Of a stretch of 64,000 nucleotides of DNA, positions 1 through 11,875 are shown piece after piece. The position numbers and the translations under genes were made by a program. The notes beneath the pieces are model-generated. The model made no database searches. It was not told the origin of the DNA and worked only from the letters and a program-made list of their open reading frames with translations. Within the stretch, counting starts at the first letter, position 1, and every line of letters starts with the position of its first letter. Source of the DNA: Hippophae tibetana (taxonomy: Eukaryota; Streptophyta; Magnoliopsida; Rosales; Elaeagnaceae); NCBI GenBank assembly GCA_037013495.1, contig CM072801.1, forward strand, positions 16,235,501-16,299,500. The letters are read 5' to 3'.

Positions 1-66
1 GTGTATGTGTTATTTGTTTATACAGGCTTATGATGCCTTGCTTATGTGTTTGAACTAATTTTTTAG

Positions 67-3000
67 GTTCCTTGTGATGGATGAGTCTTTTTTGATTGAA
101 AACCGATTGACACTACGATCTATGTGAGTGAATTACTTCTTTAATCAAAACGACAATCATTATTTAATTATTGATCAGATAAGAATGTTAATAATTCTTT
201 ATCCTCGTGTTTGGCTTACAGATCTGAATTTGGCATCCTTTTAGCGTACTTCTATCTATGTGATCGTACAGATTTCTTCAACTCATCAACAAAGGTTACA
301 TATTTCGCACATCTCGTTTACTGTTTTTTTTTAATTAAACCATGTTGCTAAATGAATATTGTACAATCTTGAATAAGTTTTAGTTGAAAGTGTCCTCACA
401 TTGATTGGAATAATTAATGCGTTTAACTATCTTACACTTGTCATTTGAAGTTTCTGGGTTTTCTTTTGTTGAACATAGCATTATTAGGCATTTAGATGTG
501 TGTATGAACAACTTTTTAAATTGTATATGATTGCAAATTTTCTAGAGCTATAATGGGAAATTATATTCTATGTGGAATATAATTCCTATAAAAAGCAGCG
601 AATTAATCTGGAAAGCCATTGTTTAATCTGTTAAATAGAAAGTTAACTTGAGTGGGTTATTGAAGGGCACTTGTCATTATTTCATGTTTGTTTTGTTCAG
701 TTACTTTTCTTTTCCCTATCCCTTATATATGCTGATGAGACTTTACTGCCATCTGATTGTGCAGAGTTACAACCGAGATGTTTTCTGGTTTCTTTACTTT
801 CTTCTCATTATAGTTTCAGCAGTTAATTCCTTCACAGTACATCATGAGAAGTCACCAATTACTGGGAAATCTGTACTTTACTTGAATAGGCATCAAACAG
901 AGGAGTGGAAAGGATGGATGCAGGTTGGTTGCTTATCAAGTACTTAATTTTGAAGCTATTTCTCAAAGCTCACTTATTTCTTTATATGTATTAGATCTTT
1001 TACAACACTATCTCATTAAGTGTTCTTGCTAGCTTAGGCACATTTTCCTAACACAATCATGTCTACCTCTAAGCACATAACTGCTGTTAAGGGCTCCTCT
1101 GCTAAATCCAGGGAATCTTTTTTTTTTTGCATCTGACCATGTCAGTCTTAAATAGAAAAAAACTATAGTTGATACAATGCAATTTTTTTTGTTGCCCCTA
1201 TTTAAAATCTGGTATTTGGTGAAGGGTAGGTTCTTATGTCTGGTTCATCACACCATAATTGTGGTCTTACAATTTTCTTCTTACAGGTGTTATTTTTGAT
1301 GTACCATTATTTTGCTGCCGCAGAAATTTATAATGCAATTAGAGTATTCATTGCAGCATATGTGTGGATGACTGGCTTTGGGAACTTCTCTTATTACTAT
1401 GTCCGCAAAGATTTTAGCCTGGCAAGGTTTGCTCAGGTATGCGGACCCTGTGAAAGTTAAAAAAATTGCTCCATTACTTTTCAGCATCTATTGTTATTCA
1501 AGCTAAATCCTTTTAACATTCTTGTTAAGCAGATGATGTGGCGGCTTAATTTTCTGGTGATATTTTGCTGTCTTGTCCTTAACAACAGTTACATGCTGTA
1601 CTACATTTGCCCCATGCACACCCTCTTCACCCTAATGGTTTACGGAGCTCTTGGAATTCTGCACAAGTATAATGAAATTGGTTTAGTTATGGCTGTAAAG
1701 ATCATTTCGTGCTTCTTGGTGGTTATCCTTATGTGGGAAATACCTGGAGTGTTTGAGTTGGTTTGGAGCCCATTTACTTTTCTTGTTGGTTAGTAAGATG
1801 TGGATCTTTATTTTCCATATTCATGTATTTCTTGGTACTCACTACTAACCTAAATTCTTTACATTGCAGGTTACACAGATCCTGCAAAACCACAAGTACC
1901 GGCTTTGCATGAGTGGCATTTTCGGTCGGGCCTAGATCGATACATATGGATAATAGGAATGATATATGCTTACTATCATCCTACTGTAAGATTTGATGAA
2001 ATTATGTTCTTATGAATTCTTTCTTGAATATTGGCTCTGATTCAACTCATCACTTGGGTTGATGTTTGTTTGCTTTTGTGCTTGATTGTACTCATCACAG
2101 GTGGAAAGGTGGATGGAGAAACTGGAGGAAGCTGAAGTGAAGCGAAGAATATCAATAAAAACAGCTATCGCACTGATATCTCTAACGGTATTTCAAATTT
2201 TGAATTTGACAATTATATCTCTGAAGAATGTGTATATGATATAATTCTTATCTGAATTGTAGATGGGGTATTTGTGGTTCGAGTATATATACAAGCTGGA
2301 CAAGATTACATACAATAAATATCATCCTTACACCTCATGGATTCCTATAACGTATGCGTTATTTTCATAACGATTTGAAGTGTTTGATAATTTTTTCTTG
2401 TTATTGATGTATGATTTTTTCCCCTTACAGGGTCTACATATGTCTGCGAAATATCACCCAACAGTTCCGCAGCTATTCTTTGACCCTTTTTGCGTGAGTG
2501 TCTTTTGAGAAATCTAATTTTGTTTTGAATCTCTAATGCATCTATAAGAGTCAAATGATTTCTGCAGACAGCATTAGGAGTAATTTTTTCCCTTTTCTTA
2601 CAATTTTGGACTTCCAAGTTCAATGTCTTATTTTAATATTTTCATTGTTTTAATACCATCTTTGGCATACAGATTTCTTGGGAAGGTTACTCTCGAGACC
2701 TATATCTCACAGTTTCATATCTGGTTAAGGTAAGGTTAACTGGTTAAGTCCAGTCTGTCGAAGTTTGCTAGAGTTTCAAAATTGATTGAAGCTAGTTTTC
2801 TGTATGTGTGCGCATAAGTCCATGGGAAGGTCTGTATTGCGCACTTGCAATTTGCATCTATGGAAATCTTATTAAGATCGATATAAACTTGCAGATCGAC
2901 CATTCCTGACGGTCAGCCCAAATTATTGCTTTCTCTGATACCGCAATATCCAATGTTGAATTTCATGCTCACCACTGCAATATACGTTACAGTAAGTAAA

Positions 3001-4025
3001 GGTTTTTATACTGTCAACTCTTTTTCATATCTGGCGTTAGTTTTATACACTAATCCTTGATTTCTTGCAGGTTTCCTATAGACTCTTTGACCTGACAAAT
3101 ACTTTGAAAATAGCATTTGTTCCATCTAAAGATAGCAAACGGCTGATGTACAACACAGTTGTCGCTCTAACTGTTTCACTCATCCTGTACTCCTTGTCCT
3201 TTGTATTCCTGAATATTCCTCGACTAATGGTAAAGTTATTTTTATCATTTTATCATTCTTTAATTTCATAAATTACTGCTAACTATGCTTTTATTTTTTT
3301 GGAAAAATAATAAATCTAACACCCCTAAAACTTATGACAAAAAAATAACACTCTTAATACTAACTCATTAAGGGACTCTCAATTCGAGGAGAGGATGATA
3401 TTTTTGTTTTTTGCAAGGTTTTGGTTGTTATTTAGGTTATTTCCCTATTACTTTTTAGCTATATAGAGACCTGCACGATTTTAAATTAGAAAAATGCTTT
3501 ATTTTTTTTGCTATAATTAGAAAAGTTTTTTGCTATATATAGTGAGCTAGTGATATGCTCGGTTTACAGTTAAAAATGTTTAATTTACAAGAAATGAGTG
3601 GAATTGATCAACATGTACATTGATGCATTATCATATAGTGAACTACTGATGTGAGTATGTTTGCTCCTCTTCTTGTAAGACTTTGTAAAGCTCTTATAAC
3701 ATGGGGGAAAAAAACTTACAAGTCAAAAAATCTTTTTTGCCATAAGTGCTTTCAAAGTTTAGAAAACGCATTTTGTGCATCCTGAAAAAATCACAAACGA
3801 ATAAATGATGTACTTCTTTCTAAAAATTAAAATAAATTATTGGAATTATCAACATGTACCATGATGCATTATTGAGTTATCAATCATGCATTCAACTTAA
3901 TAAAGTTAGATCTTGATCGAAGCTTCGTTTGAAAGTTTGAGATTGAAAATCATACAAGTAGGTATGGATCATTAATCATATTAATTTGTTTCTTCATTTC
4001 ATCCTCTCAAAATTTACAGGTCTGA
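67..4025 (+). CDS. RWA: REDUCED WALL ACETYLATION (RWA/CAS1-like) protein, C-terminal 455 codons
   Basis: Multi-pass Golgi membrane protein needed for O-acetylation of cell-wall polysaccharides such as xylan, pectin and xyloglucan; it is thought to supply acetyl donor to TBL acetyltransferases. Exons read by GT-AG borders: 67-123, 222-294, 765-923, 1287-1436, 1533-1788, 1870-1985, 2101-2187, 2263-2351, 2431-2493, 2673-2729, 2895-2991, 3071-3229 and 4020-4025. All phases agree and the coding sum is exactly 456 codons including TGA. Recognisable CAS1-domain signatures are [75 protein letters not shown] and [12 protein letters not shown]. Full RWA proteins have about 540-570 residues, so roughly the first fifth is outside the window. 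The last exon carries only the final Val codon and the stop, after a 790-bp intron. The family call is firm; which paralogue it is cannot be told. Confidence 0.95.
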
Positions 4026-4260
4026 GCACTGAAATGTTTGAAGATGGGCTTATGAGTTTGTATGCGTGTCAGAAAAAGCATTGTAATTGCATCAGATTTT
4101 GTCTACGCTAATTAAGAAACGGATTCAACAACAAATGCAATAGAGAAGGCTCATTGCTTGTTGTATAGCATGGGACTTGGGGAGTAGTAGCTCAAAGAGT
4201 TTTAAGTGGGGTTTGCTGTGATGTAAAATAATGCGATCCAGATATAATATTTAATTCATT
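4026..4260 (+). other. 3' UTR of the RWA gene
   Basis: Sequence after the TGA continues with moderate base composition (about 230 bases) before the AT-rich spacer starts near 4250. Weak AATAAT-like elements lie near 4230. The end is inferred from the composition change only. Confidence 0.45.
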
Positions 4261-6560
4261 TTGTTAAACACGAAATCACGAATTATATGGTTTTAAGGGT
4301 AATGGATACAAAAAATTACCCTAACTAATGTAAACTAGGGTTACGTGTCAAAAAATCTGTTTATATTAGAAGATTTGTGATAATTAGTCATATATAATAA
4401 AATGTGTAATTTAATTTCTTATATTTTATAAAGGTTTAATTATACGGTATAATTATGAGTTTAATTTTTAATTTTTTCAAGAAAAAAATGTTTATTTTTT
4501 TTTACAATGTAAATAAACGTATATTTTTTAATAAAGAAAATAAAAATATTTTTTTCTAGGTGTTTAAAAATGAAATCAGTTTAATAATTGAACTTATATA
4601 TTGGAGGATTTGTAAAAGATATTAAAGAATAATTTTATTATTCATTTAATATTTTGTTAGTTTTTATAATAAAATTTTGACTATTTATTTAATATTTTAA
4701 TAATTTTTTGATAAAATATATTAAGAAAAAGTTAATTTTAACATTATTGAAAAAAATAAATTATTAATAAAATAATTTTACTTATAATATTAATAAAAAT
4801 AAAAAAAAGTATTTATAGAAAAAATAATTTTATTTTTTCAATAAAATAAATTATTGAAAAATATATAATTTTATTTATAATATTAATAAAAAATAGTTTG
4901 TTACTCTTTGTATTTTTTTGTTGTTGACAAAAGTGGAGGATTAAATGGACTTTTTTTTCCAAAGGGACTTATTTTTCTCTATAAAACTAATAAAAAATTA
5001 CTTAAACCCTTGCTTCTTTTTATGGTAAGAGAAGATCTATTTGGTAGCATAAAATTCCTTACCACTACAGTAAACAAACTAGCTACAAAATCATAATCAA
5101 TGATCAAATTGTTACAATCAAAATTACAGTCGTCCATGGAAACTAGCGAGAGAAACATGAACGTTCATATTTTTGCTCAATTAAACTTTCTTAAATGTTG
5201 CTTGTTGCAACAAATTCAATGATACATCTTCAGATATGACATGTAGACACCTGATTGAAGTCTTTTAACATTCCTTCTTACGTAACAATCCTTGGCCAAC
5301 TCTTTAAATCAACCATCTCAAAAAAGAATCTTCATAATCTAGAACATCATCATCAAAATCTACCACATACGAGTTCTTAATCTTCCATGTTCAGATAATT
5401 GGATAACTGGTGTAATAGCAATTCATCAAAATGCTCAATAAAGAAGTGTAATCACATTTGAAAACTCCTGCTTCTATCAGGAACACTTAGTAATCAAAAT
5501 TTGACAGAAAGACGAACGAACTCAGATTGGTACAATTTAGAGAGAAAACCAGAGATTTAACTACCAACAACACTAATCACACAATGAAACTAACAACTAA
5601 ATTTGGCTAAACTTGTTACTTCAAGAGTGGTCAAGGATTCTCTGAAGACCAAATGAAGAAGTAAAATACTGGTGGCTAAGAAAAAACGTTGTAAGGGCGA
5701 AAGAAAATAGAAAAAATATTTAGAAACAGAAGGGAAAAAAAGAGTAAGCTAGAGAGGAGAAAACATCTAAGCAAGAAAAATGTAAATGGAAAATCTACAT
5801 CTTATTTTCAGTCCCTTTATCTTCAAATCTACTGGAGGAGATGAGGTGGAACGGGCAGAAAAGGAGGGGTAAAAGCCCTAGCATTCTTCTTCATAGCCTC
5901 TCAAAACTACCGGTTCCCTAAATCAAACACGATATCAATGAATAAGCTCACCCTAAAAATCTTGAAACTACCTGAACCCAAACGAATTCTAGCAAGAACT
6001 CAAAAACCAGTGAAAAGTCAAGCAACAAAAACTGGATTGCATCTCTGATATTTTCATTAGAAAAACAACCACACGAATTGGATGTTGTATTGACTTTTAT
6101 ATAATCACAGTAAGATGATACTCTACTCAACTACAATGCACAGGCATGCAGTGTAACAAGTCTCATGTAACAAACTAACAAACTAGCTATACACAACATA
6201 CCCTAGCACATGCAATGATTATTTAACAAATTCATATAACAAATTCCTTAATAGCTAACTTTACTTTACTCATCAACTGCACTACTGGGAAGGGATTCAA
6301 AAAGGAAAAAAAAGTGAAGTTATCTTATTATAATTATTATATAAATTATTTAATCACTAGAGCAACATAATACTTCCATCAGATCAAGTAGAATTTTGGA
6401 TAATTCAAAATCAACACAGCTCCAATAGAAGTACAGTTAAAAAAAAAATTCAGCTACATTTAAAAAGCCTAAACAAAATGTTCGTGAAATTAAATTATAC
6501 AAAAGATATAATAAAAAAGTTCATAAGGTAATAAATGACTTGTCCTATTTAAAAACTCCG
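4261..6560. other. Intergenic spacer between convergent RWA and EMC6 genes
   Basis: No gene supported. 4400-4900 is extremely AT-rich and holds two diverged copies, about 95 bases apart, of a TTATAATATTAATAAAAA motif (near 4781 and 4875). The stretch 5100-6300 is less AT-rich and on the minus strand has the look of a leader, with a 21-codon ORF starting at 5893, but no protein family was recognised and no exon chain could be followed. Short open frames at 4908-5096 and 5948-6130 show no family resemblance. Confidence 0.5.
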
Positions 6561-6680
6561 GAGGTATTAAGCAGCCACTCTCCAACAAGAAGTCATAACA
6601 AAGCAAGATCAGTTTCCTTCTGAAATACCACAACCTGGACGCCGCAATGCACTTTGCTCCATTGTGGGCGCATACTCCCC

Positions 6681-7865
6681 TCAGAATATGTGCACGATAT
6701 CATAAGCAAATCTTTTTAGGTTAAGGAAGAAACAAAAATCAACAATAATTACTCAAGTACTCAGGTCCAATCAACACTACTTGTAACACAACATGAGCAT
6801 TGTATAGGTACTCAGGCACTCCAATTGGAGAAATTTACATAAATTGAGAAAATGAGTGTCCGATACCCGAATATATACAATAAAAATTTACGATTCTAGG
6901 TGTCCTAAAAAAGTCAGTGTAAACCAGCAGGTGAACATCAAAGAAGACGTATCTACTTAAGTGGTCCAATACCATTACTTGTGGTTATGGTGCTCTTAGT
7001 ACTGTTATGTATGCATCTTAGTTGTGGTCTAAAAATGGAAGAAACAAAAAGTATGTAATGCAACATAAAAAGGATACGTCCAAAACAGCACAAATGACTG
7101 CAAAAGGAGAAAAACCAACGTTAGTTCAAAGTAATAGAAAAAAGATGTATCAATAAGAACATTAAAAAGACATCTGGATCAAAGTTCAAAAAAAAAAAAA
7201 AAATAATCAACGCAATAATTCTCACAGTTTACAAAGTTATCTCAAATGTGCCAAAACTATTGAAGGGGACCGGTACATGATAAAATGGAAGAGGACAAAA
7301 ATGACGAAATGCCATATTTGGAATAATGTAACATACCATAAGCCCACCGAGAAAGCCATCAAGCACAACCTGGTTCCAGGAAATGAAGTAAGAATCGATG
7401 GAAAATCCTGCCTTGGCAATTAGTCCAACTGAGGTGATAGCCATAACAAGGAAATATAAGATAAATCCAGTCAAGCCTGTGAAACCCAGGATTCCAGCAA
7501 TGACTCCACCAACGATAGACATAAACGTTCGGCTGCAGAGAACACAATAATTCTCATATTCAAATAGGATAGAGCACCAGAAAATAATTCAAACTTTGCA
7601 AGTAACACCATAGTTCAGGGTCCACATTCCCTCTGAACTAATCTGTGTTTCTCCCTCAATATTATCAGTGTCTCGAAGAAAATTGCTCCAGAAGTTTACC
7701 AAAACAACGTTGAGTGTAATATCAAGCTCTGTATGTAAAATGGAAACCTAAAAAAATTGTCAAAGCAAACCTATAATTTATAGCATTCATGTTACTCTGC
7801 AAATTCTCAGGGTTGAAGGTTTGCAAATCATCTATGGCCTCACTTGATTTCTTCTCAGATGCCAT
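6681..7865 (-). CDS. EMC6: ER membrane protein complex subunit 6 (EMC6)
   Basis: EMC6 is a small subunit of the ER membrane complex that inserts tail-anchored and multi-pass proteins into the ER membrane. Coding exons on the minus strand: 7865-7771, 7532-7337, 7097-7078 and 6711-6681, giving 342 nt or 113 aa plus TGA. The N-terminal cytosolic part ends with FNPENLQSNMNAINYSRTF, followed by three hydrophobic segments: IVGGVIAGILGFTGLTGFI, a second containing FLVMAITSVG, and a last one ending SFVLFWTFAYDIVHIF after LDGFLGGLM. Each matches the plant EMC6 pattern and the length is typical. Exon 3 is only 20 nt long (SFVLFW plus two bases) and is easily missed; reading through its upstream intron gives a false longer C-terminus. 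The start is the first ATG after a spliced leader (acceptor at 7884). The gene converges on RWA. Confidence 0.95.
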
Positions 7866-7882
7866 ACCTTCTTCCTTTTTTA

Positions 7883-9660
7883 GCTGTAGGGAAGATAAAA
7901 TATGTGAAAAGCTATTCGTTTTGTACAAGCATCATTATCTAGGAATATTTTCAAAGTAGAATCCTACATTCAATTATCTAATAGAAGTTCAATGTAACCA
8001 CTAAAAAGAGAATGCATGTCCATTGAGTAACAACAACACAATTCTCCAAAAAGCAGTCCACAAAGGTCCTAGAAATTCCCATTGCTTTCTCTGAACTTTT
8101 ACCACAGGGAAAATTCTATGAAAAGAAAAGGTCTGAAACAGACGACAAACGTTCATTTTGGTATTTCTATTATGTGAAAATTTTCAATTTACTATTTTTG
8201 TCATTTTGTATTGCAATTGACTGTTTATGTTATTACAATCTTTTTCAATCAACTATGCCATTCAAATTTTTTTAATAAAATTATTCTCCTTATCCACGTG
8301 CTATCTTTTTCTCTCACCATAACTCAAATTCCAACATCCATCTAAAGCTTTAAAATCCATATCTCTATTAGAAGGAGATATATTAGATGTGTTACGGAAT
8401 TTGTTTTTAATTTTTGAATGGAATAATTGATTGAAAGAGATTATAATAACATAAATAATCAATTGCAACAAAAATAAAAAAAATAGTAAAATGAAAATTT
8501 TCACATAATGTAAAATATCAAAATGAAGGTTTGCTCCCAAAAGAATAACCTGTTAACAACTAACTTTTTCTAATTTCATCCACCATAATTGCAAATCAAA
8601 TAAACATAAGCAATAATCTTGAAGATTAGAATCTAACTCCAGAATGATCCCTCAAGGAGATATGACTCTAGCATCACCTATGAACCAAAAACAACTTTTA
8701 AGCGAAAAGAAGCAAAGAAACTATGTGCAGCTTGACGTAAAGATTCTTTTCATTTTCAACAAATCTTTAACTAAAGGGAAACAACTAAACAATTAGGGGG
8801 GAAAACTCAAAACAAAGAACATTAGCAATTTATCCACTATTATCAAAGAATTAAAACCTACGACAATGCAAGACAATATATTGAACCATAGATCCACTGT
8901 CTAACAAAAGATTCAACTTTCAAATTAAAAATTAGTAAAAACTTATCTTTGGAATGCAAAGATATTCTAAGATGGACCTTAGGAGACATAAACCAATAAG
9001 TAGTTTGTTTTGTACAGCTTAGAAAAAGAGAAAGCATCCACTAAAGGTCCACAAAAAAATAAAAAATAAAATAAAATAAGCTATAAAACTTGGTAAAACA
9101 GAGCTTAAATTCACCCTCTAGCCTCTACTTCACAGTTTCATAAGCACCCACTTAATTCAAATCCAACCCGAAACTACAATAGCAAAATCCAGAAAGTATA
9201 GAACTGAGAGTTATCTCATCTCAGTAATAGTAATAAGCACTCTTGGTCTAGTTAAGTGGACGCTATGGAACTTCCGTTAATTGACAAAGGAAGCAAAAGG
9301 GCAAAGAAAACGAGAGAAAGTGTTGCTCCTTCAGCCGCCGGAGCATCATCAATCCTAAATCTTATATATAAGAAATCAATTCAATAATTACAATACCATA
9401 GATTCAGAAAAACCCTAACAAAGTAAATCCCGATTCCGAACGATATTGATCAGAGTCAAAGAACGATCCAAACAAATGATTCAATCTTTTTTAACTTACT
9501 TTTTTTTTCCTCTTCCCTTTGATCCAAGCAATAGCCTTTTCTCCGTTCAGAAAAATAAATAATAAAAGGAAAATTGGAATAGAAATTACCTTATTTTGCT
9601 CAGCCACTGAATCAGTCTTTGCCTTCTAATTGCTGCGACCGTGCTCCGTTGATGATCTAT
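7883..9660 (-). other. 5' UTR of EMC6 with a 1.7-kb leader intron
   Basis: Upstream of the ATG the minus strand has an acceptor (CCTACAG) placing a short leader segment at 7883-7866. A matching donor (AAG then GTAATT) lies at 9590, with the leader exon running up to about 9660. Intron span 9589-7884. The exon pairing is inferred from splice motifs and composition; no transcript was available. The intron carries the MITE described at 8146-8533. Confidence 0.6.
8146..8533. mobile_element. MITE with terminal inverted repeats of about 120 bp
   Basis: The first ~120 bases (from CAAACGTTCATTTTGGTA) reappear inverted at the other end (reading inward, CAAACCTTCATTTTGATA). Further matches include TTATGTGAAAATTTTCA, GCAATTGA and TCTTTTTCAATCAA against TCTCTTTCAATCAA. 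About 388 bp in total, with an unrelated centre of roughly 140 bases. No target duplication is obvious at the chosen ends, so the superfamily (Mutator-like or other) is open. It lies in the EMC6 leader intron. The ORF inside it has no protein resemblance. Confidence 0.8.
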
Positions 9661-10520
9661 AGCCTTATTGCTTTAAACATTTGTTTATGACCAAGTTCCC
9701 TTTTTTACCCTCGTAGTAAAATTAAACATAACTTTTTAAAAAGATCAAGGAGGGTTATGCTCGAGAGGATGCAACTTAGTAGGAATCTACGGGGATGTTT
9801 ACGATAATAATTATAATTATTTTATATTAATTTTTGATATATTGCGTAATAATTGTTGGTTATAATGGAAAATATTTTTTTATAATTTAAATATATTTAA
9901 TCTTAAAAATTAAATATTAACATAATTTTTAATCTACTACATTATTTAAAATAGTGAAAATAGTTTTCATCTTTTAAATATTTATTATATATTTCTAAAT
10001 AAAATATAAAAATAATAATAAACAAAATTCAATCTAATTATTTCAAATTTTATGTGTTTTATTATTAAAAGTATAATTTTCTAGATAATTATATGTATAT
10101 AAAAAATATAATATTATATATTTGATTTCGGTAATTCGATAGTCTAATAAACATCTCCACTATATGTCTTATTAATTATAGTTGTTTTTTAAGAAAAATC
10201 ATGAAGTTTTTATTAATAACTAAACTTTTAGTTATCCACCGTTAAAATACACATCTCTACTTGATAGCATTAAAACTTTCTTAAAAAAACATGTAAATGT
10301 AAGATTAGGAATTGATGTAAGATGTAAGTAGTAAAATGTTATTTTTAAAAGGAACAAATAAGTAATAGTGATAAAAAAATCTTAAAATATATAATGTTAA
10401 TTTTACTCATATTTATATGTTTATTTATATAACACATTAATGATTAATGATATATATCAATTTGCTATAAGGATACAAGAGTGATCATGGCTTTCACCCA
10501 AACCTCCTAGCTCCATCCCT
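9661..10520. other. Intergenic AT-rich spacer
   Basis: Nothing recognisable except 10470-10520, where the minus strand reads GGGATGGAGCTAGGAGGTTT, a phrase resembling the end of hAT-type MITEs. No partner end was found. The first ~150 bases probably hold the EMC6 promoter. Confidence 0.4.
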
Positions 10521-10539
10521 ATTAATAAGTGTTATGAAT

Positions 10540-11875
10540 GTCACTTAAATTCTTTAGAAATGCCAAGGTATCATTAGCATAATTTCCCTTTTTATTGTAG
10601 ATTCATCATTTATATTTTTTTTTACGAAAAATAATTATTTTCTGATGGCTTAAACATTTTTCTCCTAAAATAGTTTTCCTATCTAATTTTTTGTTATACT
10701 TTATTCTATATTTTTAAAATAATCTTGTTTTTTAAATTTATATTTTTTTTGAATGTTTTGTATTTTTTATACTTTCAATTGTAAGATTTTATGTTACATC
10801 CATATTTTTTGGCATTCTAAAATCTATTATATCATAACATATTTTATCATTTTTTTCTTATTTGTTTATATTCCTATCTTTCTTGATATTTAATAATTAT
10901 TTAATTTTTAGGATTTTTTATTATTCCTCTTAAAGTATTTGATATAGTTTTCTTATTTCTTTTATTCCATGATTATGTTATGATTTTATAAAATATTTTA
11001 AGTAACTTCTGAAATAATATTTCCTTATAAGTTTCTTTCATAAATGATGGTAATTTATAATAATATATTTCATATCCACAAATAAAGAAATCTATATAAC
11101 ACATGTCACATATTTTCATATTTGTTATATAACTTTTGGCTTCCTCAATTTCATTTTCATTGGATTCAGTGATGTGTTTACTTTTTTGTCTTCTCTAATA
11201 ATTTTCTTGTGTATTTCATTTGCCAAAATATCTAAGTATTCCCTACATGTGGGAATATTTTCTTACATTTGTAAATATTGTAATGTTAAATTTGTAAACC
11301 AAACTTTAATATTTTCTATCGTTTAGTGAGCTATTAAGACTCTACAAGTTGAAAAGTTTAATTGTGTCATTAGAGAAGTTTGTATAATTATACTCATACC
11401 ACTATATCATTCATCTAATGCTTTTTTCTATCCCTTTTACAATTTAAATCTAAAAGATTAGATCTATAATTTTCATGTAAGTTTAAATTCTGGTGGGATA
11501 CTACCTTTAGTTCCTAATGTAATCCTTCTTCCATTTTGGGTTGTTATTTTCTCTTATAAGAAAGGTCGGGTTCTTCTAGCCTTTACTTATTTTCTTCTTC
11601 TCTATGTGGGTCAAATATTCCTTCTTGATAAAGAATTGGTAATTCAGAATTAGTTTTACTGATTATTATCATATCATCTTCCTCTTTGTTTGTACAAAGT
11701 TTTTCATCATATGTCTTTTTAGTTCTTCATCTGTTAAGGTTGACAAAATTAACAAATCTTTCTATGCCTCTATTTTCAGGATTCATAAACTGTTCTTCTA
11801 ATTCTTTTTTTATATTCTATTAAACTGGGATTATAGTTTTTTATTTATCTGTGTTTTTCTTTTCTTAGCTCAACC
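10540..11875 (-). mobile_element. Endogenous pararetrovirus fossil (Caulimoviridae), coat-protein-like part
   Basis: On the minus strand, interrupted readings in several frames resemble the coat-protein region of plant caulimovirids: a stretch with NPENRGIERFVNFV, a FDPHREE phrase, a Cys-rich KICDMCYIDFFICGYE-like motif, and near 10580-10620 a decayed zinc-knuckle-like phrase (KGNYANDT). Order and orientation fit a single minus-strand fragment. It is heavily broken, with many breaks, and therefore old. The match rests on remembered family motifs, so the genus is not assigned. At its upstream edge it abuts a Copia gag start. Confidence 0.5.

Noticed and set aside
26-66. Possible short exon after TATACAG at 19-25
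   Set aside because: It does not read in a frame that joins the following RWA exon, and the acceptor at 65-66 fits the family alignment.
4908-5096. 62-aa plus-strand open frame
   Set aside because: No family resemblance, AT-driven composition, no splice or promoter context.
7229-7522. 97-aa version of EMC6 ending in PFNSFGTFEITL
   Set aside because: Its tail is intron read-through; the spliced microexon and last exon give the conserved ending.
8301-8540. 79-aa minus-strand open frame
   Set aside because: Lies inside the MITE with inverted repeats; no protein match.
10470-10540. GGGATGGAGCTAGGAGGTTT, like a hAT MITE end
   Set aside because: No matching inverted end or target duplication found nearby.
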